Positions 34,636-43,579 of a stretch of DNA of 64,000 nucleotides are shown here, one piece after another. The notes below the pieces were generated by a model. The model made no database searches. It had not been told where the DNA came from and was given only the letters and a program-made list of their open reading frames with translations. This stretch comes from an uncultured Acidobacteriia bacterium (GTDB taxonomy: Bacteria > Acidobacteriota > Terriglobia > Bryobacterales > Bryobacteraceae). Numbering within the stretch: the first letter of the stretch is position 1; every line of letters starts with the position of its first letter. Both the position numbers and the translations under genes were made by a program. Location of the stretch: contig CAIYVZ010000016.1 of NCBI GenBank assembly GCA_903929755.1, positions 28,968-92,967 of the forward strand. The letters run 5' to 3'.

Positions 34636-36678
34636 CTATTTATCAAGCGTGAAGGCAATGATGCTGTCGTCCACCACGGGATTATTGAAGAACCCGCCGC
34701 CCGTGGCCGTAATCACCACGTACTGCTTGCCGTCGGCTCCCTGATAAGTCATCGGCGTAGCTTCGGCGGCACCCTTCAGCTTGTACGTCCAGACTTCCTT
34801 GCCCGTCTTCGCATCGAAGGCGCGGAAGCGTGCGTCATCGGTGGCCCCAACGAACACCAGGCCACCAGCAGTAGCAATCGTGCCTCCGTTACCCGGCCTG
34901 CCGGTGTTCTGCTTATCGGCAGGAAGGCTGTCGGTAACCCCCAGCGGAACGCGCCAGGCAAACTCACCGGTGTTCACGTTCACGGCCGTCAGCGTACCCC
35001 AGGGTGTCTGCTGGCAGGGGAACTGCTGGGCCGAATTGGGGGCGGGCGGAAGGCTGAAGCGACCGCCGCCAACACTATCGTAAGGGCCGTCAGGATCCAC
35101 ACGATTGCCTTGGCCGCGTGAACTGGCGCGAGCCGAACCGGCTTCACGGTCCTTCAGACCAGAAAGCTGCCCCAGTTCGTTGGCGTTGATGAACAGAAAC
35201 CCGAGTTGGGGATTGAACGAGGTCCCAAACCAGTTCACGCCGCCATGGTTCCCCGGAAACTGGACACGCAGACGGTTGTAGCTGGCAGGCAGGTAGGGCC
35301 CGCCCAGCTGCACACCTTCCATCAGCTTGCGGCAGCCAGCCTCGATCTCGGGCGTAACCGTCGCCACCTCCTCCGGCTTCATGGCCATACGCGAAAGTGG
35401 TGGCGGCTTCAGCGGAAAGGGCTGAGTCTTCGAGGTCCGTTCCAGCGGCACTTCACTCTGCGGAACGGGGCGTTCTTCCACGCCGTAGATCGGTTTTCCC
35501 GTTACGCGGTCCAGCAGGAACAGCAGGCCGACCTTATTGATGGCGGCGACGGCGGGGATGGTCCTGCCGTTGCGCTTCACATCGATCAACGCGGGGGCCC
35601 CGGTCATATCGTAATCCCAGATGTCGTGATGCACAAGCTGGAAGTGCCACAGATACTTGCCGGTATTCGCGTCAATGGCAACAAGAGTAGTGGAGAAAAG
35701 ATTGTCACCGGCTCGGTCGCCTCCGTACTGGTCAACGGACGGAGCCCCGAACGGCAGGTAGGCGATGCCGCGCTGGGCGTCCACCGTAATGTGGCCCCAA
35801 ATATTGACGCCGGTACGATTGATCCAGCTGTCTTTGGCCCAGGTATCGTTGTACTTTTCGCCGGCCTGCGGGATGGAACGGAACTTCCACACCACTTTGC
35901 CGGTACGCATATCCCAGGCGCGGATATCGCCCGCTGGCCCGAGCGGCGGATTCTCCTGCGTGGTGCCACCCGCAATCACCAGATTTTTGTAAACGATGGG
36001 CGGCGCTGTAAGACCATTCACACCCGGCAGACCCCGCATAATGTCTTCGGTGTTCATGTTGACGATACCGTTATCGCCAAAGTTCATGTTCGGCTTACCT
36101 GTCTTCGCATCAATGGAGTACATCTTGCCGTCGCGCGCACCGAAAACGAGCTGCGGAGGAGTTTTCCCGTCACCGCCCCAGTATTCGACCCCGCGCGTGG
36201 AAGGACTCCCGGTGGGGAGCTGGTAGTTCCAGAGTTCCTTACCCGTCACCGGGTCAACCGCCACCAGCCGCTGGTAAGGAGAGGAAATGTACATCACGCC
36301 GTTAATGACGAGGGGCGTATCCCCCGAGGGCAGGAAGCCCGCGCCGCCACGACCTCGTCCGCGACCGGCTGCGGGGGGCGCGTCAGGGTTGTCGCCGACC
36401 GGCCCGCGCCCAGGCGCGCCAAAACCGCCGCGACCGGCCGGGGCAACAAAGCCTTCAGGTTTCATGTGATACGTCCACGCAACCTTCAGCGTGCCCACGT
36501 TGGCCGGAGTAATTTCCGTGAGGGGAGAAAAACGCATCCCGCCGGAGTCGTGGCCGTAAGTGGGCCATTCTTTTGAGAGTTCGGGAGCTTTTGACTGCGC
36601 GAAGGCGCTGCTTGTCGCCAGAATCGCCAGCGCTGTGCCGACGAAGAGTGAGCCTGGAAATCGCTTTGTGGTGTACAT
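34636..36678 (-). CDS. Exported PQQ-dependent dehydrogenase (glucose-dehydrogenase-like)
   Basis: A 680-residue periplasmic quinoprotein. The leader MYTTKRFPGSLFVGTALAIL with ATSSAFAQ is a signal peptide; ATG at 36678 fits, although the frame is open to 36804. Propeller repeats include EITPANVGTLKVAWTYHM, AVDPVTGKELWNYQLPTG, IDANTGKYLWHFQLVHHDIW and FDAKTGKEVWTYKLKG. WDYDMTGAPALIDVKRNG and NWFGTSFNPQLGFLFI are PQQ-dehydrogenase blocks of the glucose/quinate type. A Gly/Arg/Pro-rich insertion (about residues 80-110) is unusual. No heme motif is present, so an external acceptor is needed. A single unit flanked by a terminator hairpin and an Rpn-type gene. Confidence 0.9.
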   Translation of the reverse strand: MYTTKRFPGSLFVGTALAILATSSAFAQSKAPELSKEWPTYGHDSGGMRFSPLTEITPANVGTLKVAWTYHMKPEGFVAPAGRGGFGAPGRGPVGDNPDAPPAAGRGRGRGGAGFLPSGDTPLVINGVMYISSPYQRLVAVDPVTGKELWNYQLPTGSPSTRGVEYWGGDGKTPPQLVFGARDGKMYSIDAKTGKPNMNFGDNGIVNMNTEDIMRGLPGVNGLTAPPIVYKNLVIAGGTTQENPPLGPAGDIRAWDMRTGKVVWKFRSIPQAGEKYNDTWAKDSWINRTGVNIWGHITVDAQRGIAYLPFGAPSVDQYGGDRAGDNLFSTTLVAIDANTGKYLWHFQLVHHDIWDYDMTGAPALIDVKRNGRTIPAVAAINKVGLLFLLDRVTGKPIYGVEERPVPQSEVPLERTSKTQPFPLKPPPLSRMAMKPEEVATVTPEIEAGCRKLMEGVQLGGPYLPASYNRLRVQFPGNHGGVNWFGTSFNPQLGFLFINANELGQLSGLKDREAGSARASSRGQGNRVDPDGPYDSVGGGRFSLPPAPNSAQQFPCQQTPWGTLTAVNVNTGEFAWRVPLGVTDSLPADKQNTGRPGNGGTIATAGGLVFVGATDDARFRAFDAKTGKEVWTYKLKGAAEATPMTYQGADGKQYVVITATGGGFFNNPVVDDSIIAFTLDK

Positions 36679-36733
36679 GTCCGGTCTGATTAACTGCCAG
36701 TTTATCAGCGCGGATGTTGCTGCGAACCAGCTT

Positions 36734-37591
36734 TTAGATGGGGCCGAAAAGATCGTGGAGCGTTGCGGCTGTGAGGATGCGGTCGGAAAGGCTCTCAATT
36801 TCACTTGCCGACATAGAATCCAGGCGTTTCACCACGGCGGTGGGGAGTTCTCCAAAACGCTGCGCCAGCATCCGCAAGACCAGACGACGCTCCCCCTGCT
36901 CCAGTCCCCGCTCCAATCCCTGCTCCAGTCCCCGCTCCATGCCCTGCTTCAGCCCCTTCCGGAAGGTCGGGCCGAGGATGTTGTGGTCTTTCAGATCGAG
37001 GAGAATGGGCATCTGGTCAATTTCCTTTCCTATTATCGCTCTTAATCTGCGCAGCCCCGCCACCAGTGTCAATTCTGAGAGCAGAGTCTGCCGGGTTTCA
37101 GCCGGAGCAGCTGCAATCCTGCCCAGAATGCGCCTGATCGTGTCGCCCTGGTTGGCGAAGCGCGTCAGAACCGCCAGAACATTGTCTTCCGGAAGGTTAC
37201 TGCTGAGAAGGTTCTCGGTCGGCACATCGCGGATATCCACGATCTGGCACCGGTACGTCCAGCCCAAACCGGAGAGCTCCGGTTCCATCCGAAGCGGCTT
37301 TTCTCCCAAATAAAGGACGATCTGGACCGGCAGCGACTTATACCGGCGGCAGATCGCCAGCGCGTATTCAGCCATCCGCAAGGCCATCTTCGGATCGTTC
37401 GTTGCCTGCAGCTCCACATGGACCAGCACGCCTTCACGGGTCCGGCCCAGCAGGTCCGCACGGCGGGAACGGACTTCATCAAGCTCCGTCCCCAGCCATT
37501 CCGTGATTTGCAGCCCCGTGAGGATAGAGAGATAACCACCCTCCATTTGACGCTGGAGCAGATTTTTCAGCGCGACGTCAAATTCGTTCAT
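36734..37591 (-). CDS. Rpn/PD-(D/E)XK nuclease family protein
   Basis: A 285-residue protein of the Rpn/transposase-derived nuclease family. The PD-(D/E)XK core is seen in SRRADLLGRTREGVLVHVEL, with Asp near residue 46 and the ExQ-type VELQA about 12 residues later, followed by NDPKMALRMAEYALAI and LPVQIVLYLGEKPLRM. The C-terminal part has degenerate GLEQGLERG tetrapeptide repeats (about 215-235, encoded by 12-bp repeats at 36895-36955) leading to LRMLAQRFGELP, a DUF4351-like helix. Members promote recombination or act in phage defence; the exact role is unknown. It is flanked by unrelated redox genes. Confidence 0.82.
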   Translation of the reverse strand: MNEFDVALKNLLQRQMEGGYLSILTGLQITEWLGTELDEVRSRRADLLGRTREGVLVHVELQATNDPKMALRMAEYALAICRRYKSLPVQIVLYLGEKPLRMEPELSGLGWTYRCQIVDIRDVPTENLLSSNLPEDNVLAVLTRFANQGDTIRRILGRIAAAPAETRQTLLSELTLVAGLRRLRAIIGKEIDQMPILLDLKDHNILGPTFRKGLKQGMERGLEQGLERGLEQGERRLVLRMLAQRFGELPTAVVKRLDSMSASEIESLSDRILTAATLHDLFGPI

Positions 37592-37633
37592 CTTCTATAA
37601 ACAAAAGTGCATCGCGCCAGGAAATTTCTCTGC

Positions 37634-39286
37634 CTAAGTTCCGGATTTCTCCGGGAGGGTGAAGAGCCACGAGATCAGATCCTGCATCTCCTTCGTTGCC
37701 AGAGGATAAACCGGCATGGGCGTCCCCGGCGAGAGTTTCTGAGGATTGACGAAATGTTCCGCCGTCCACGCTTCCGTCCTGCGGGCCGCCAGACCATTCA
37801 GATTCGGCCCAATCTTCCCACCGACACCATTCACGATGTGACATCCGCCGCAGCTGTATTTCTGATAAACCACCGCCCCTGATGAAGCGAACTCCGGCGT
37901 AATCGCCACCAGATCGCCACTTTCCGGGGTCAAAGCCGAAACAGCCGCCGCAAGGTCTCCCATTTGAGAAGCCGTCAAATCAACCGGCGGCATGGCCGTG
38001 CCCGGACTGGTCGACTGCGGATCGGAAAAGTGCTTCAGCATCCACTCCCTGTCATGACGACGCGCCGTATCGGCCAGCACGGGACCAGCCTTGGCTTCCC
38101 CGCCCCGCAGCACGTTATGACATCTGCTGCAATTTTCACGCTGAAAATAATGAACGCCCGCAAGCTCCGCCGGCCTCAGTTGCATCCACTGAACAGGTCC
38201 CGAAAAATCGATGGAACCGGCGGCCGTCTGCGGAGGAGTCCCGCGAACTGCCGCAAGCGTGAGGCCGCTCCAGCCGATACCGGCCAGCGCCACAATCCCA
38301 ATCGCCAGAGTCCGCTGCCGAACCCGCACCAGCCGGCTGCGGTCAATAAAAGGTGTGGCGATCAGCGCCAGAATCGCGAGAGTCGGCAGAACGACCGTCC
38401 CAACCAGCTCCAGCGGCCCCTCAAACAGCTTCAGCGACTGGAACAGGAACAGGAAATACCACTCAGGGCGTGGAATATAGCTGGTATCGGTGGGGTCCGC
38501 CATCCGTTCCAGCGGAATCCGGGCCACAGCCGCCAGCGTAAACAAGATAGCGAAGGCAACAAAGATGGCGACTGTATCCCGGAAAACCTGCTGCGGGAAA
38601 AACTTCTTCTTCGGCTGGCCCTCGTCTTGCGGCTGAGGCGCAACGCCGTGCCTCCGAACCAGGAAGATATGAAAGCCGATCAGCAACATCGTCAGGGGCG
38701 GCAGGAGCAAAACGTGCAGGGCATAAAACCGGGCGAACGTGACAACCCCGATCTCTCCAGAGGAACCCAGCAGACGGCTCACCCAGGGTCCGGCGCCGGG
38801 CACGGAAGCGCCAATCTGCGTGGTCACCACCGTTCCCCAATACGCGCGATTGTCCCACGGCAGCAGATACCCGGTGAGGCCATAAGCCAGCGTCAGCAAG
38901 AGCAGAATCACACCCGCAATCCATGTGGCTTCGCGAGGCTTTTTGTAGGCCCCCCAAACGAAGACCTGCACCATGTGCAACACCACAATCACGATCACCA
39001 TACTGGCACCCCAGTGATGGAGCCCGCGCATCAGCCGGCCGCCAGTCACTTCCGTGATGATGTAACGCAGGCTGTCGTAAGCCTGGCCCGGCGTGGGAGC
39101 GTAGTTAAACGCCAGCAGGATGCCCGTGAAGAACTGCACCAGAATCATGAACAGCGCAACGCTGCCAAAAACCTGGTGCCAGCCGCTGGACGCGGGGATA
39201 TCCTCGCCCAGAAAGTGGCGGATTCCGGACGGAATCCCGGTCCGGTCGTCAAGAACCGCCAGAAAATCATCAAGACGCCGCTTCAT
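37634..39286 (-). CDS. Cytochrome b fused to two cytochrome c domains
   Basis: A 550-residue membrane protein. Residues 1-220 are cytochrome b6-like: heme-ligand histidines in GLHHWGASMVIVIVVLHMVQ, GYLLPWDNRAYWGTVVTTQI and YALHVLLLPPLTMLLIGFHI. A subunit IV-like part follows, with the conserved PEWYFLFLFQSLK (Qo site). Helices near 310-345 precede two periplasmic c-type domains with ENCSRCHNVL near 385 and YSCGGCHIVN near 479. It is the quinol-oxidising core of a bc-type complex. No separate cytochrome c1 is encoded, so the fused domains probably accept electrons from the Rieske protein. The ATG at 39286 overlaps the Rieske stop (ATGA). Confidence 0.93.
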   Translation of the reverse strand: MKRRLDDFLAVLDDRTGIPSGIRHFLGEDIPASSGWHQVFGSVALFMILVQFFTGILLAFNYAPTPGQAYDSLRYIITEVTGGRLMRGLHHWGASMVIVIVVLHMVQVFVWGAYKKPREATWIAGVILLLLTLAYGLTGYLLPWDNRAYWGTVVTTQIGASVPGAGPWVSRLLGSSGEIGVVTFARFYALHVLLLPPLTMLLIGFHIFLVRRHGVAPQPQDEGQPKKKFFPQQVFRDTVAIFVAFAILFTLAAVARIPLERMADPTDTSYIPRPEWYFLFLFQSLKLFEGPLELVGTVVLPTLAILALIATPFIDRSRLVRVRQRTLAIGIVALAGIGWSGLTLAAVRGTPPQTAAGSIDFSGPVQWMQLRPAELAGVHYFQRENCSRCHNVLRGGEAKAGPVLADTARRHDREWMLKHFSDPQSTSPGTAMPPVDLTASQMGDLAAAVSALTPESGDLVAITPEFASSGAVVYQKYSCGGCHIVNGVGGKIGPNLNGLAARRTEAWTAEHFVNPQKLSPGTPMPVYPLATKEMQDLISWLFTLPEKSGT

Positions 39287-39840
39287 GCGGCACTTCCAGA
39301 GGTCGGTTCCACAGACGCCGGTTCCACAGACACCGGTGCCACAGACGCCGACTCCGTCGCTTGCCGCAAAGCCCCGAGGAGCAGGCGGCCGTTCTGAACC
39401 CGAGCCACATAGCGATCCAGCGGTCGCGGCGCCGGGCCCGAAATAACCTTCCCCTGAACGGAAAACAGCGAAGCGTGGCAGGGACAAACGAACTGTTTCG
39501 GCTGGTTTTCCCAGTGGTACGCGCAGCCCAGGTGCGTACACTGCGGACCATAAGCAATCACCTCGTTGGCTGCGGTCTTCACTACCCAGGCGGTCCGCTT
39601 CTCGGTAAGAACGCGCCAGCCATCCACCCGGCTCTGCTGGAAACGCAGCTCCACCGGTGCGCCGGGTGTCAGTTGCGAGACGTCACCGGCGTCAACCAGG
39701 GTTTCTTTCTTTCTGCGGCCCGCCGGGACCAGCAGATAAACGAGAGTTGGCACCGCCAGCGCCGCCCCGAGAAGCGCATTGAGCGCAAAAATGGCCTGAG
39801 CATAAAAGCCCCGCCGGTTGATCGTATTGTCCGAAGTCAT
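39283..39840 (-). CDS. Rieske iron-sulfur protein
   Basis: A 185-residue membrane-anchored Rieske protein. An N-terminal RRGFYAQ-type leader and hydrophobic anchor (FALNALLGAALAVPTLVYLL) precede the [2Fe-2S] site: QCTHLGCAYHW (CxHxxC) near residue 102 and CPCHASLFSVQGKV (CxxH) near 120. It transfers electrons from quinol to the fused cytochrome c domains. The last 20 residues hold three degenerate SV(A/E)P repeats encoded by 15-bp tandem units at 39305-39349. It starts at 39840 and its stop overlaps the cytochrome b start (ATGA), forming a two-gene complex-III-like unit. Confidence 0.95.
   Translation of the reverse strand: MTSDNTINRRGFYAQAIFALNALLGAALAVPTLVYLLVPAGRRKKETLVDAGDVSQLTPGAPVELRFQQSRVDGWRVLTEKRTAWVVKTAANEVIAYGPQCTHLGCAYHWENQPKQFVCPCHASLFSVQGKVISGPAPRPLDRYVARVQNGRLLLGALRQATESASVAPVSVEPASVEPTSGSAA
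39305..39349. repeat. Three 15-bp tandem repeats in the Rieske gene
   Basis: Units GGTTCCACAGACGCC, GGTTCCACAGACACC and GGTGCCACAGACGCC follow one another. On the minus strand they encode SV(A/E)P near the C-terminus of the Rieske protein. Being a multiple of three they allow copy-number change without frameshift. Confidence 0.85.
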
Positions 39841-40012
39841 TGAGCCTGAAGCCTTCCGGACCCATCTTGCACGATCCGGAGGAGGCTTTTGACGACGGCA
39901 AGGTGTTTTTACAAACTCATTACACCCCCGGAACAGAACACAGGGTTTCGGCAGATAAAGCTGCCGCCAAAAGGCAAAATGCGATATATTGGACCGGGGA
40001 GGAAAACCTTCT

Positions 40013-40510
40013 ATGGCCTTCAAACTCAACGTAAACGGGCACACAACTTCGGTTGATGTGCCAGCAGATATGCCCCTCTTGTGGGTTCTTCGTGATGTTC
40101 TTAACCTGAAAGCGGCCAAATTCGGCTGTGGCATGGCACAATGTGGCGCCTGCACGGTCCATGTGGGCGGACAGCCAGTCCGTTCGTGCATGTACCCCGT
40201 TTCGCAGGTGGGAACGAAAGCGGTCACCACGCTCGAAGGGCTTTCAGCCAACGGAACGCACCCCCTGCAGCAGGCATGGGAAACGGTTGACGTACCGCAG
40301 TGCGGTTACTGCCAGGCGGGACAGATCATGTCCGCCGCAGCGCTTCTGGCTAAAACGCCGAAGCCGACCGACAAAGACATTGACACCGCCATGAGCGGTA
40401 ATTTGTGCCGATGCGGAACCTACCTGCGTATCCGCGAAGCCATCCACAAGGCCGCTGATATGGGGTCCAACGCGGCAGCCAAAACCGTGCAAACGGCCGG
40501 CAAGGAATAG
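40013..40510 (+). CDS. (2Fe-2S)-binding subunit of a molybdenum hydroxylase (IorA-like)
   Basis: A 165-residue small subunit. It has the plant-type [2Fe-2S] site [17 protein letters not shown] near residue 42 and the second helical-domain site [12 protein letters not shown] near 100 with [15 protein letters not shown] near 135, as in isoquinoline 1-oxidoreductase alpha subunits and aldehyde dehydrogenases. It passes electrons from the Mo centre of the next gene. GGGGAGG lies before the ATG at 40013. It is divergent from the Rieske gene and followed by the large subunit after 15 bases. Confidence 0.95.
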   Translation: MAFKLNVNGHTTSVDVPADMPLLWVLRDVLNLKAAKFGCGMAQCGACTVHVGGQPVRSCMYPVSQVGTKAVTTLEGLSANGTHPLQQAWETVDVPQCGYCQAGQIMSAAALLAKTPKPTDKDIDTAMSGNLCRCGTYLRIREAIHKAADMGSNAAAKTVQTAGKE

Positions 40511-40525
40511 GAGAGGAGACCGGAC

Positions 40526-42793
40526 ATGAAGCGAAAAGATTCCACTCAAAACGTCCTGAATCGACGTTCGTTCTTCAAAATCAGCGCAGTTGCCGGCGGC
40601 GGAGTGATGTTCAGCTTCCCCTTCGCCTCCGACCTGTTGGCGCAGGGCCGCGGTGGAGCCGCACCGCCTCCGCCTAACCCGAACAATTTCATCAAGGTCG
40701 CCCTCGACGGCACCGTCACCATCGTCGCGAAGAATCCGGAAACCGGCCAGGGCGTCCGCAACATGCTGCCCATGATGATTGCCGATGAACTGGATGTCGA
40801 CTGGAAGAACGTCCGGCTCGAACAGGCCGACTTCGACGATACGAAGTACGCTGCCCAGTCCTCCGGTGGCAGCACCGCCACCCCGAACGCCTGGACCCCC
40901 ATGCGCCAGGCCGGTGCCGCTGGCCGCGCCCTGTTTATCACCGCAGCAGCCCAGAAACTGGGTGTTCCCGAGGCAGAACTTACCACGGGAGCCGGCAAGG
41001 TGAACCACGCGTCGTCAAAACGGTCCGCCACTTATGGCGAGCTCGCCGCTGCCGTCGCCAAGCTCCCCCCCCCCGATTTCAGCCGCCTGAAGCTGAAGGA
41101 TCCCTCCGAGTACAAGATCATCGGCAAGAAGCATTCCGCCTATGACATCGGCAAGATCGTCACCGGCGCCCCCATCTTCGGCGTCGATGTTACCCTCCCC
41201 GGCATGCTGCACGCCTGCTTTGAAAAATGCGGCGTCTTCGGCGGCAAGGTGGTTAAGGCCAACCTCGACGAAATCAAGAAACTGCCCGGCGTGAAGCACG
41301 CGTTTGTGGTGGAGCGCCCCGTCATCACCGACGCGGTCCTCCCCGGCGAACCGGGTCTCGAAAACGGCATCGCCATTGTGGCCGAAACCTGGTGGCACGC
41401 CAACAGCGCCCGCAAAAAGCTGGTTGTGGAATGGAACGAAGGGCCGAACGCCGGCGACAGCAGCGTGGGGTATGCCAAAAAGGCCGAAGAACTGGGCAAA
41501 GCGGCCCCCCAGCGCACCCTGCGCGCCGACGGCGACGCCGACGCTGCCCTGAAATCGGCCGCCAAGGTGGTGGAAGCCTCCTACTCCTATCCGTTCATCG
41601 CCCACGCGCCCCTGGAACCACAGAACTGCACTGCGGTGTTCAAAGACGGCAAGCTGGAAATGTGGGGCAACAGCCAACAGCCCGGTCGCGGCCGCAAGCT
41701 TGTTGCCGACACCCTGGGCGTTGCGGAAACCGACATCTCCCTCCACATGGTCCGTGCCGGTGGTGGCTTTGGCCGCCGCCTCACCAACGACTACATGGTG
41801 GAAGCCGCCTGGATCGCCAAACAGGTTCCCGGCGTTCCCGTGAAGCTCATCTGGTCGCGTGAAGATGACATGCGTCACGATTATTACCGCCCCGGCGGCT
41901 GGCAGAACCTGAAGGCCGGCATCGACGCTTCGGGCAAGATCGTGGGCTGGAAGAATCATTTCCTCAGCTATGGCGATGGCGAGACGTTCGCGTCTTCCTC
42001 CGCCATGGGCCCCACCGAGTTCCCGCAGCGCTTCGTTCCGAACTACACGCTGCAGTCCTCGGTTCAGCGCCTCGGCATTCGGACCGGCGCGTTGCGCGCT
42101 CCCTCCAGCAACGCTTTCGCGTTCGTGATCCAGAGCTTTATCGATGAACTCGCGCACGCCGCAGGCAAGGATCCGGCTCAGTTCCGCCTCGATCTGCTCG
42201 CCTCCGGCGCCCCGCTCCCCGCCCCCCCCGCAGCCGGTGGTGGCCGTGGAGGCTTCGCGCCTCCGGGTATGAACGCCGACCGCATGATCGGCGCCATGAA
42301 ACTGGCGATGGAAAAGTGCGAATGGGGCAAGAAGAAGTACCCCGCCGGCACCGCGCAGGGTATCGCGTTCCATTTCAGCCACATGGGCTACTTCGCCGAA
42401 GTTGCCGAAGTTACCGTTACCGGCACCAAAGTGAAGGTGAACAAGGTTTGGGTGGCCGGTGACATTGGCAGCCAGATCATCAACCCCAGTGGCGCGGAAA
42501 ACCTGGTCCACGGCGGCGTGATCGACGGCATGAGCGAACTCATGTTGCAGGAAATCACGGTCGATAAGGGTAAGGTCGTGCAGGGCAACTTCAACACGCA
42601 CGGCATGGTTCGCATCAACCAGGCTCCCATCGCCATCGAAACCCACTTCGTGAAGTCCACCGCGTCCCCCACGGGTCTCGGCGAACCCTCACTGCCCCCC
42701 GTTCTGCCGGCGATCGCCAACGCGATCTTCACCGCCAGCGGAAAGAGGCTCCGGCAGCTCCCGCTGTCGAAAGCCGGGATGAGCTGGGCCTAG
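40526..42793 (+). CDS. Molybdopterin-binding large subunit (IorB-like aldehyde/isoquinoline oxidoreductase)
   Basis: A 755-residue protein with a twin-arginine-type leader (NRRSFFKISAVAGG then GVMFSFPFASDLLAQ), so it is exported folded. It follows the IorB/xanthine-dehydrogenase large-subunit pattern: VTIVAKNPETGQGVRNMLPM, EASYSYPFIAHAPLEPQNCT, HMVRAGGGFGRRLTNDYM, RTGALRAPSSNAFAFVIQSF and the C-terminal STASPTGLGEPSLPPVLPAI with its Glu active-site residue in GLGEPS. It hydroxylates an aldehyde or N-heterocycle; the substrate is unknown. It forms an operon with the small subunit. A Gly/Pro-rich insertion (about residues 560-580) is a local peculiarity. Confidence 0.94.
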   Translation: MKRKDSTQNVLNRRSFFKISAVAGGGVMFSFPFASDLLAQGRGGAAPPPPNPNNFIKVALDGTVTIVAKNPETGQGVRNMLPMMIADELDVDWKNVRLEQADFDDTKYAAQSSGGSTATPNAWTPMRQAGAAGRALFITAAAQKLGVPEAELTTGAGKVNHASSKRSATYGELAAAVAKLPPPDFSRLKLKDPSEYKIIGKKHSAYDIGKIVTGAPIFGVDVTLPGMLHACFEKCGVFGGKVVKANLDEIKKLPGVKHAFVVERPVITDAVLPGEPGLENGIAIVAETWWHANSARKKLVVEWNEGPNAGDSSVGYAKKAEELGKAAPQRTLRADGDADAALKSAAKVVEASYSYPFIAHAPLEPQNCTAVFKDGKLEMWGNSQQPGRGRKLVADTLGVAETDISLHMVRAGGGFGRRLTNDYMVEAAWIAKQVPGVPVKLIWSREDDMRHDYYRPGGWQNLKAGIDASGKIVGWKNHFLSYGDGETFASSSAMGPTEFPQRFVPNYTLQSSVQRLGIRTGALRAPSSNAFAFVIQSFIDELAHAAGKDPAQFRLDLLASGAPLPAPPAAGGGRGGFAPPGMNADRMIGAMKLAMEKCEWGKKKYPAGTAQGIAFHFSHMGYFAEVAEVTVTGTKVKVNKVWVAGDIGSQIINPSGAENLVHGGVIDGMSELMLQEITVDKGKVVQGNFNTHGMVRINQAPIAIETHFVKSTASPTGLGEPSLPPVLPAIANAIFTASGKRLRQLPLSKAGMSWA

Positions 42794-42795
42794 TC

Positions 42796-43572
42796 GTGTT
42801 TCTCAACCAAAAGGGGGCTCGCCGGTTTGCCGGTGGGCCCCTTTTTTCATTTTTGGCCCTGCTGCTTGCGATGAGCGTCGGCGTAAAGGCCCAGGACCTG
42901 AAGACCGTCAAGTCGCCCGATGGCAAGCTCGAATTCCGGATCTTCGTCTCGAGCCAGGAAGATACCGCCCTGTTCCGGCTCGCGTATCAGCTCTGGTATC
43001 AGGGAAAGATCCTCCTCGATACCTCCTTCATGGGTTTCGATATCTGGGAACAAGAACCGCTGCTGGGGGAAAATGTGGGCCTCATCGGCACGTCCTCAGC
43101 CTCACACCCCGGGTACAACACATTGAGCGGCAGGTACATGCAGAACGGGTCGCTGGGCAGGGCGCTGGAAGTGGAAACCCGGGTTTACAACACCGGCGTC
43201 GCCTTCCGCTACCACCTGATGCGGTCCATGCCCATGTCCGACCTCTACGTTTCGGAAGAAACTACCGAATTCGCTATCGGCGCACCGCTGCCCCCCGTGC
43301 CTTCCCTGCCCCTGCGGACCGAGCGTCCCGGTGTCGGCTGGATGGAGATCGATGAGATCCCCCTGAAGGGTTTCCCGAAAATGAACCTCGCCAGGGTGAC
43401 CGATACTGTCCTCGTCTCGCGGCTTTCCCGGGAACTCGGCAATCAGCGCTATGTTCTGGCCGGGAAAACGCCCATGACCGGCCCCTGGCGAATAGTCGGG
43501 GTGTCCACTACCCGAGATACCGTCACCACTCAGGGAGTACGCTCAGACCTCCTGCAAACGATGCCGCAGTAA
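42796..43572 (+). CDS. Orphan GH97 N-terminal-like domain protein
   Basis: A 258-residue exported protein. From GTG at 42796, two bases after the previous stop, it has basic residues then PLFSFLALLLAMSVGVKAQ, a good signal peptide. The mature part (VKSPDGKLEFRIFVSSQEDT, LAYQLWYQGKILLDTSFMGF, EVETRVYNTGVAFRYHL) matches the N-terminal beta-sandwich of glycoside hydrolase family 97. The catalytic barrel that normally follows (about 400 residues) is absent. It may be a carbohydrate-binding remnant or a truncated enzyme. A terminator-like hairpin at 42809-42847 lies inside its signal-peptide codons, so expression may depend on read-through. Confidence 0.7.
   Translation: MFLNQKGARRFAGGPLFSFLALLLAMSVGVKAQDLKTVKSPDGKLEFRIFVSSQEDTALFRLAYQLWYQGKILLDTSFMGFDIWEQEPLLGENVGLIGTSSASHPGYNTLSGRYMQNGSLGRALEVETRVYNTGVAFRYHLMRSMPMSDLYVSEETTEFAIGAPLPPVPSLPLRTERPGVGWMEIDEIPLKGFPKMNLARVTDTVLVSRLSRELGNQRYVLAGKTPMTGPWRIVGVSTTRDTVTTQGVRSDLLQTMPQ
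42809..42847 (+). terminator. Rho-independent-type hairpin within a signal-peptide coding stretch
   Basis: AAAAGGGG pairs with CCCCTTTT around an inner CCGG/CCGG stem, and six T bases follow, then CATTTTT. It is placed 16 bases after the stop of the molybdopterin subunit, where a terminator is expected, but it also lies in codons 5-17 of the GH97-like frame. It may attenuate the downstream gene. Confidence 0.65.
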
Positions 43573-43579
43573 TCAGGAG

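Noticed and set aside
36678..36804. Longer N-terminus for the second quinoprotein
   Set aside because: The extra 42 residues precede a good signal peptide and have no ribosome site, so the start at 36678 is preferred.
39841..40012. Sigma-70 promoter between the Rieske and molybdenum hydroxylase genes
   Set aside because: GATATATT near 39983 could be a -10 box, but no convincing -35 element stands at the right distance, so I do not list it.
41015..42646. A 543-codon minus-strand frame
   Set aside because: Antisense to the molybdopterin subunit; composition typical of a shadow frame.
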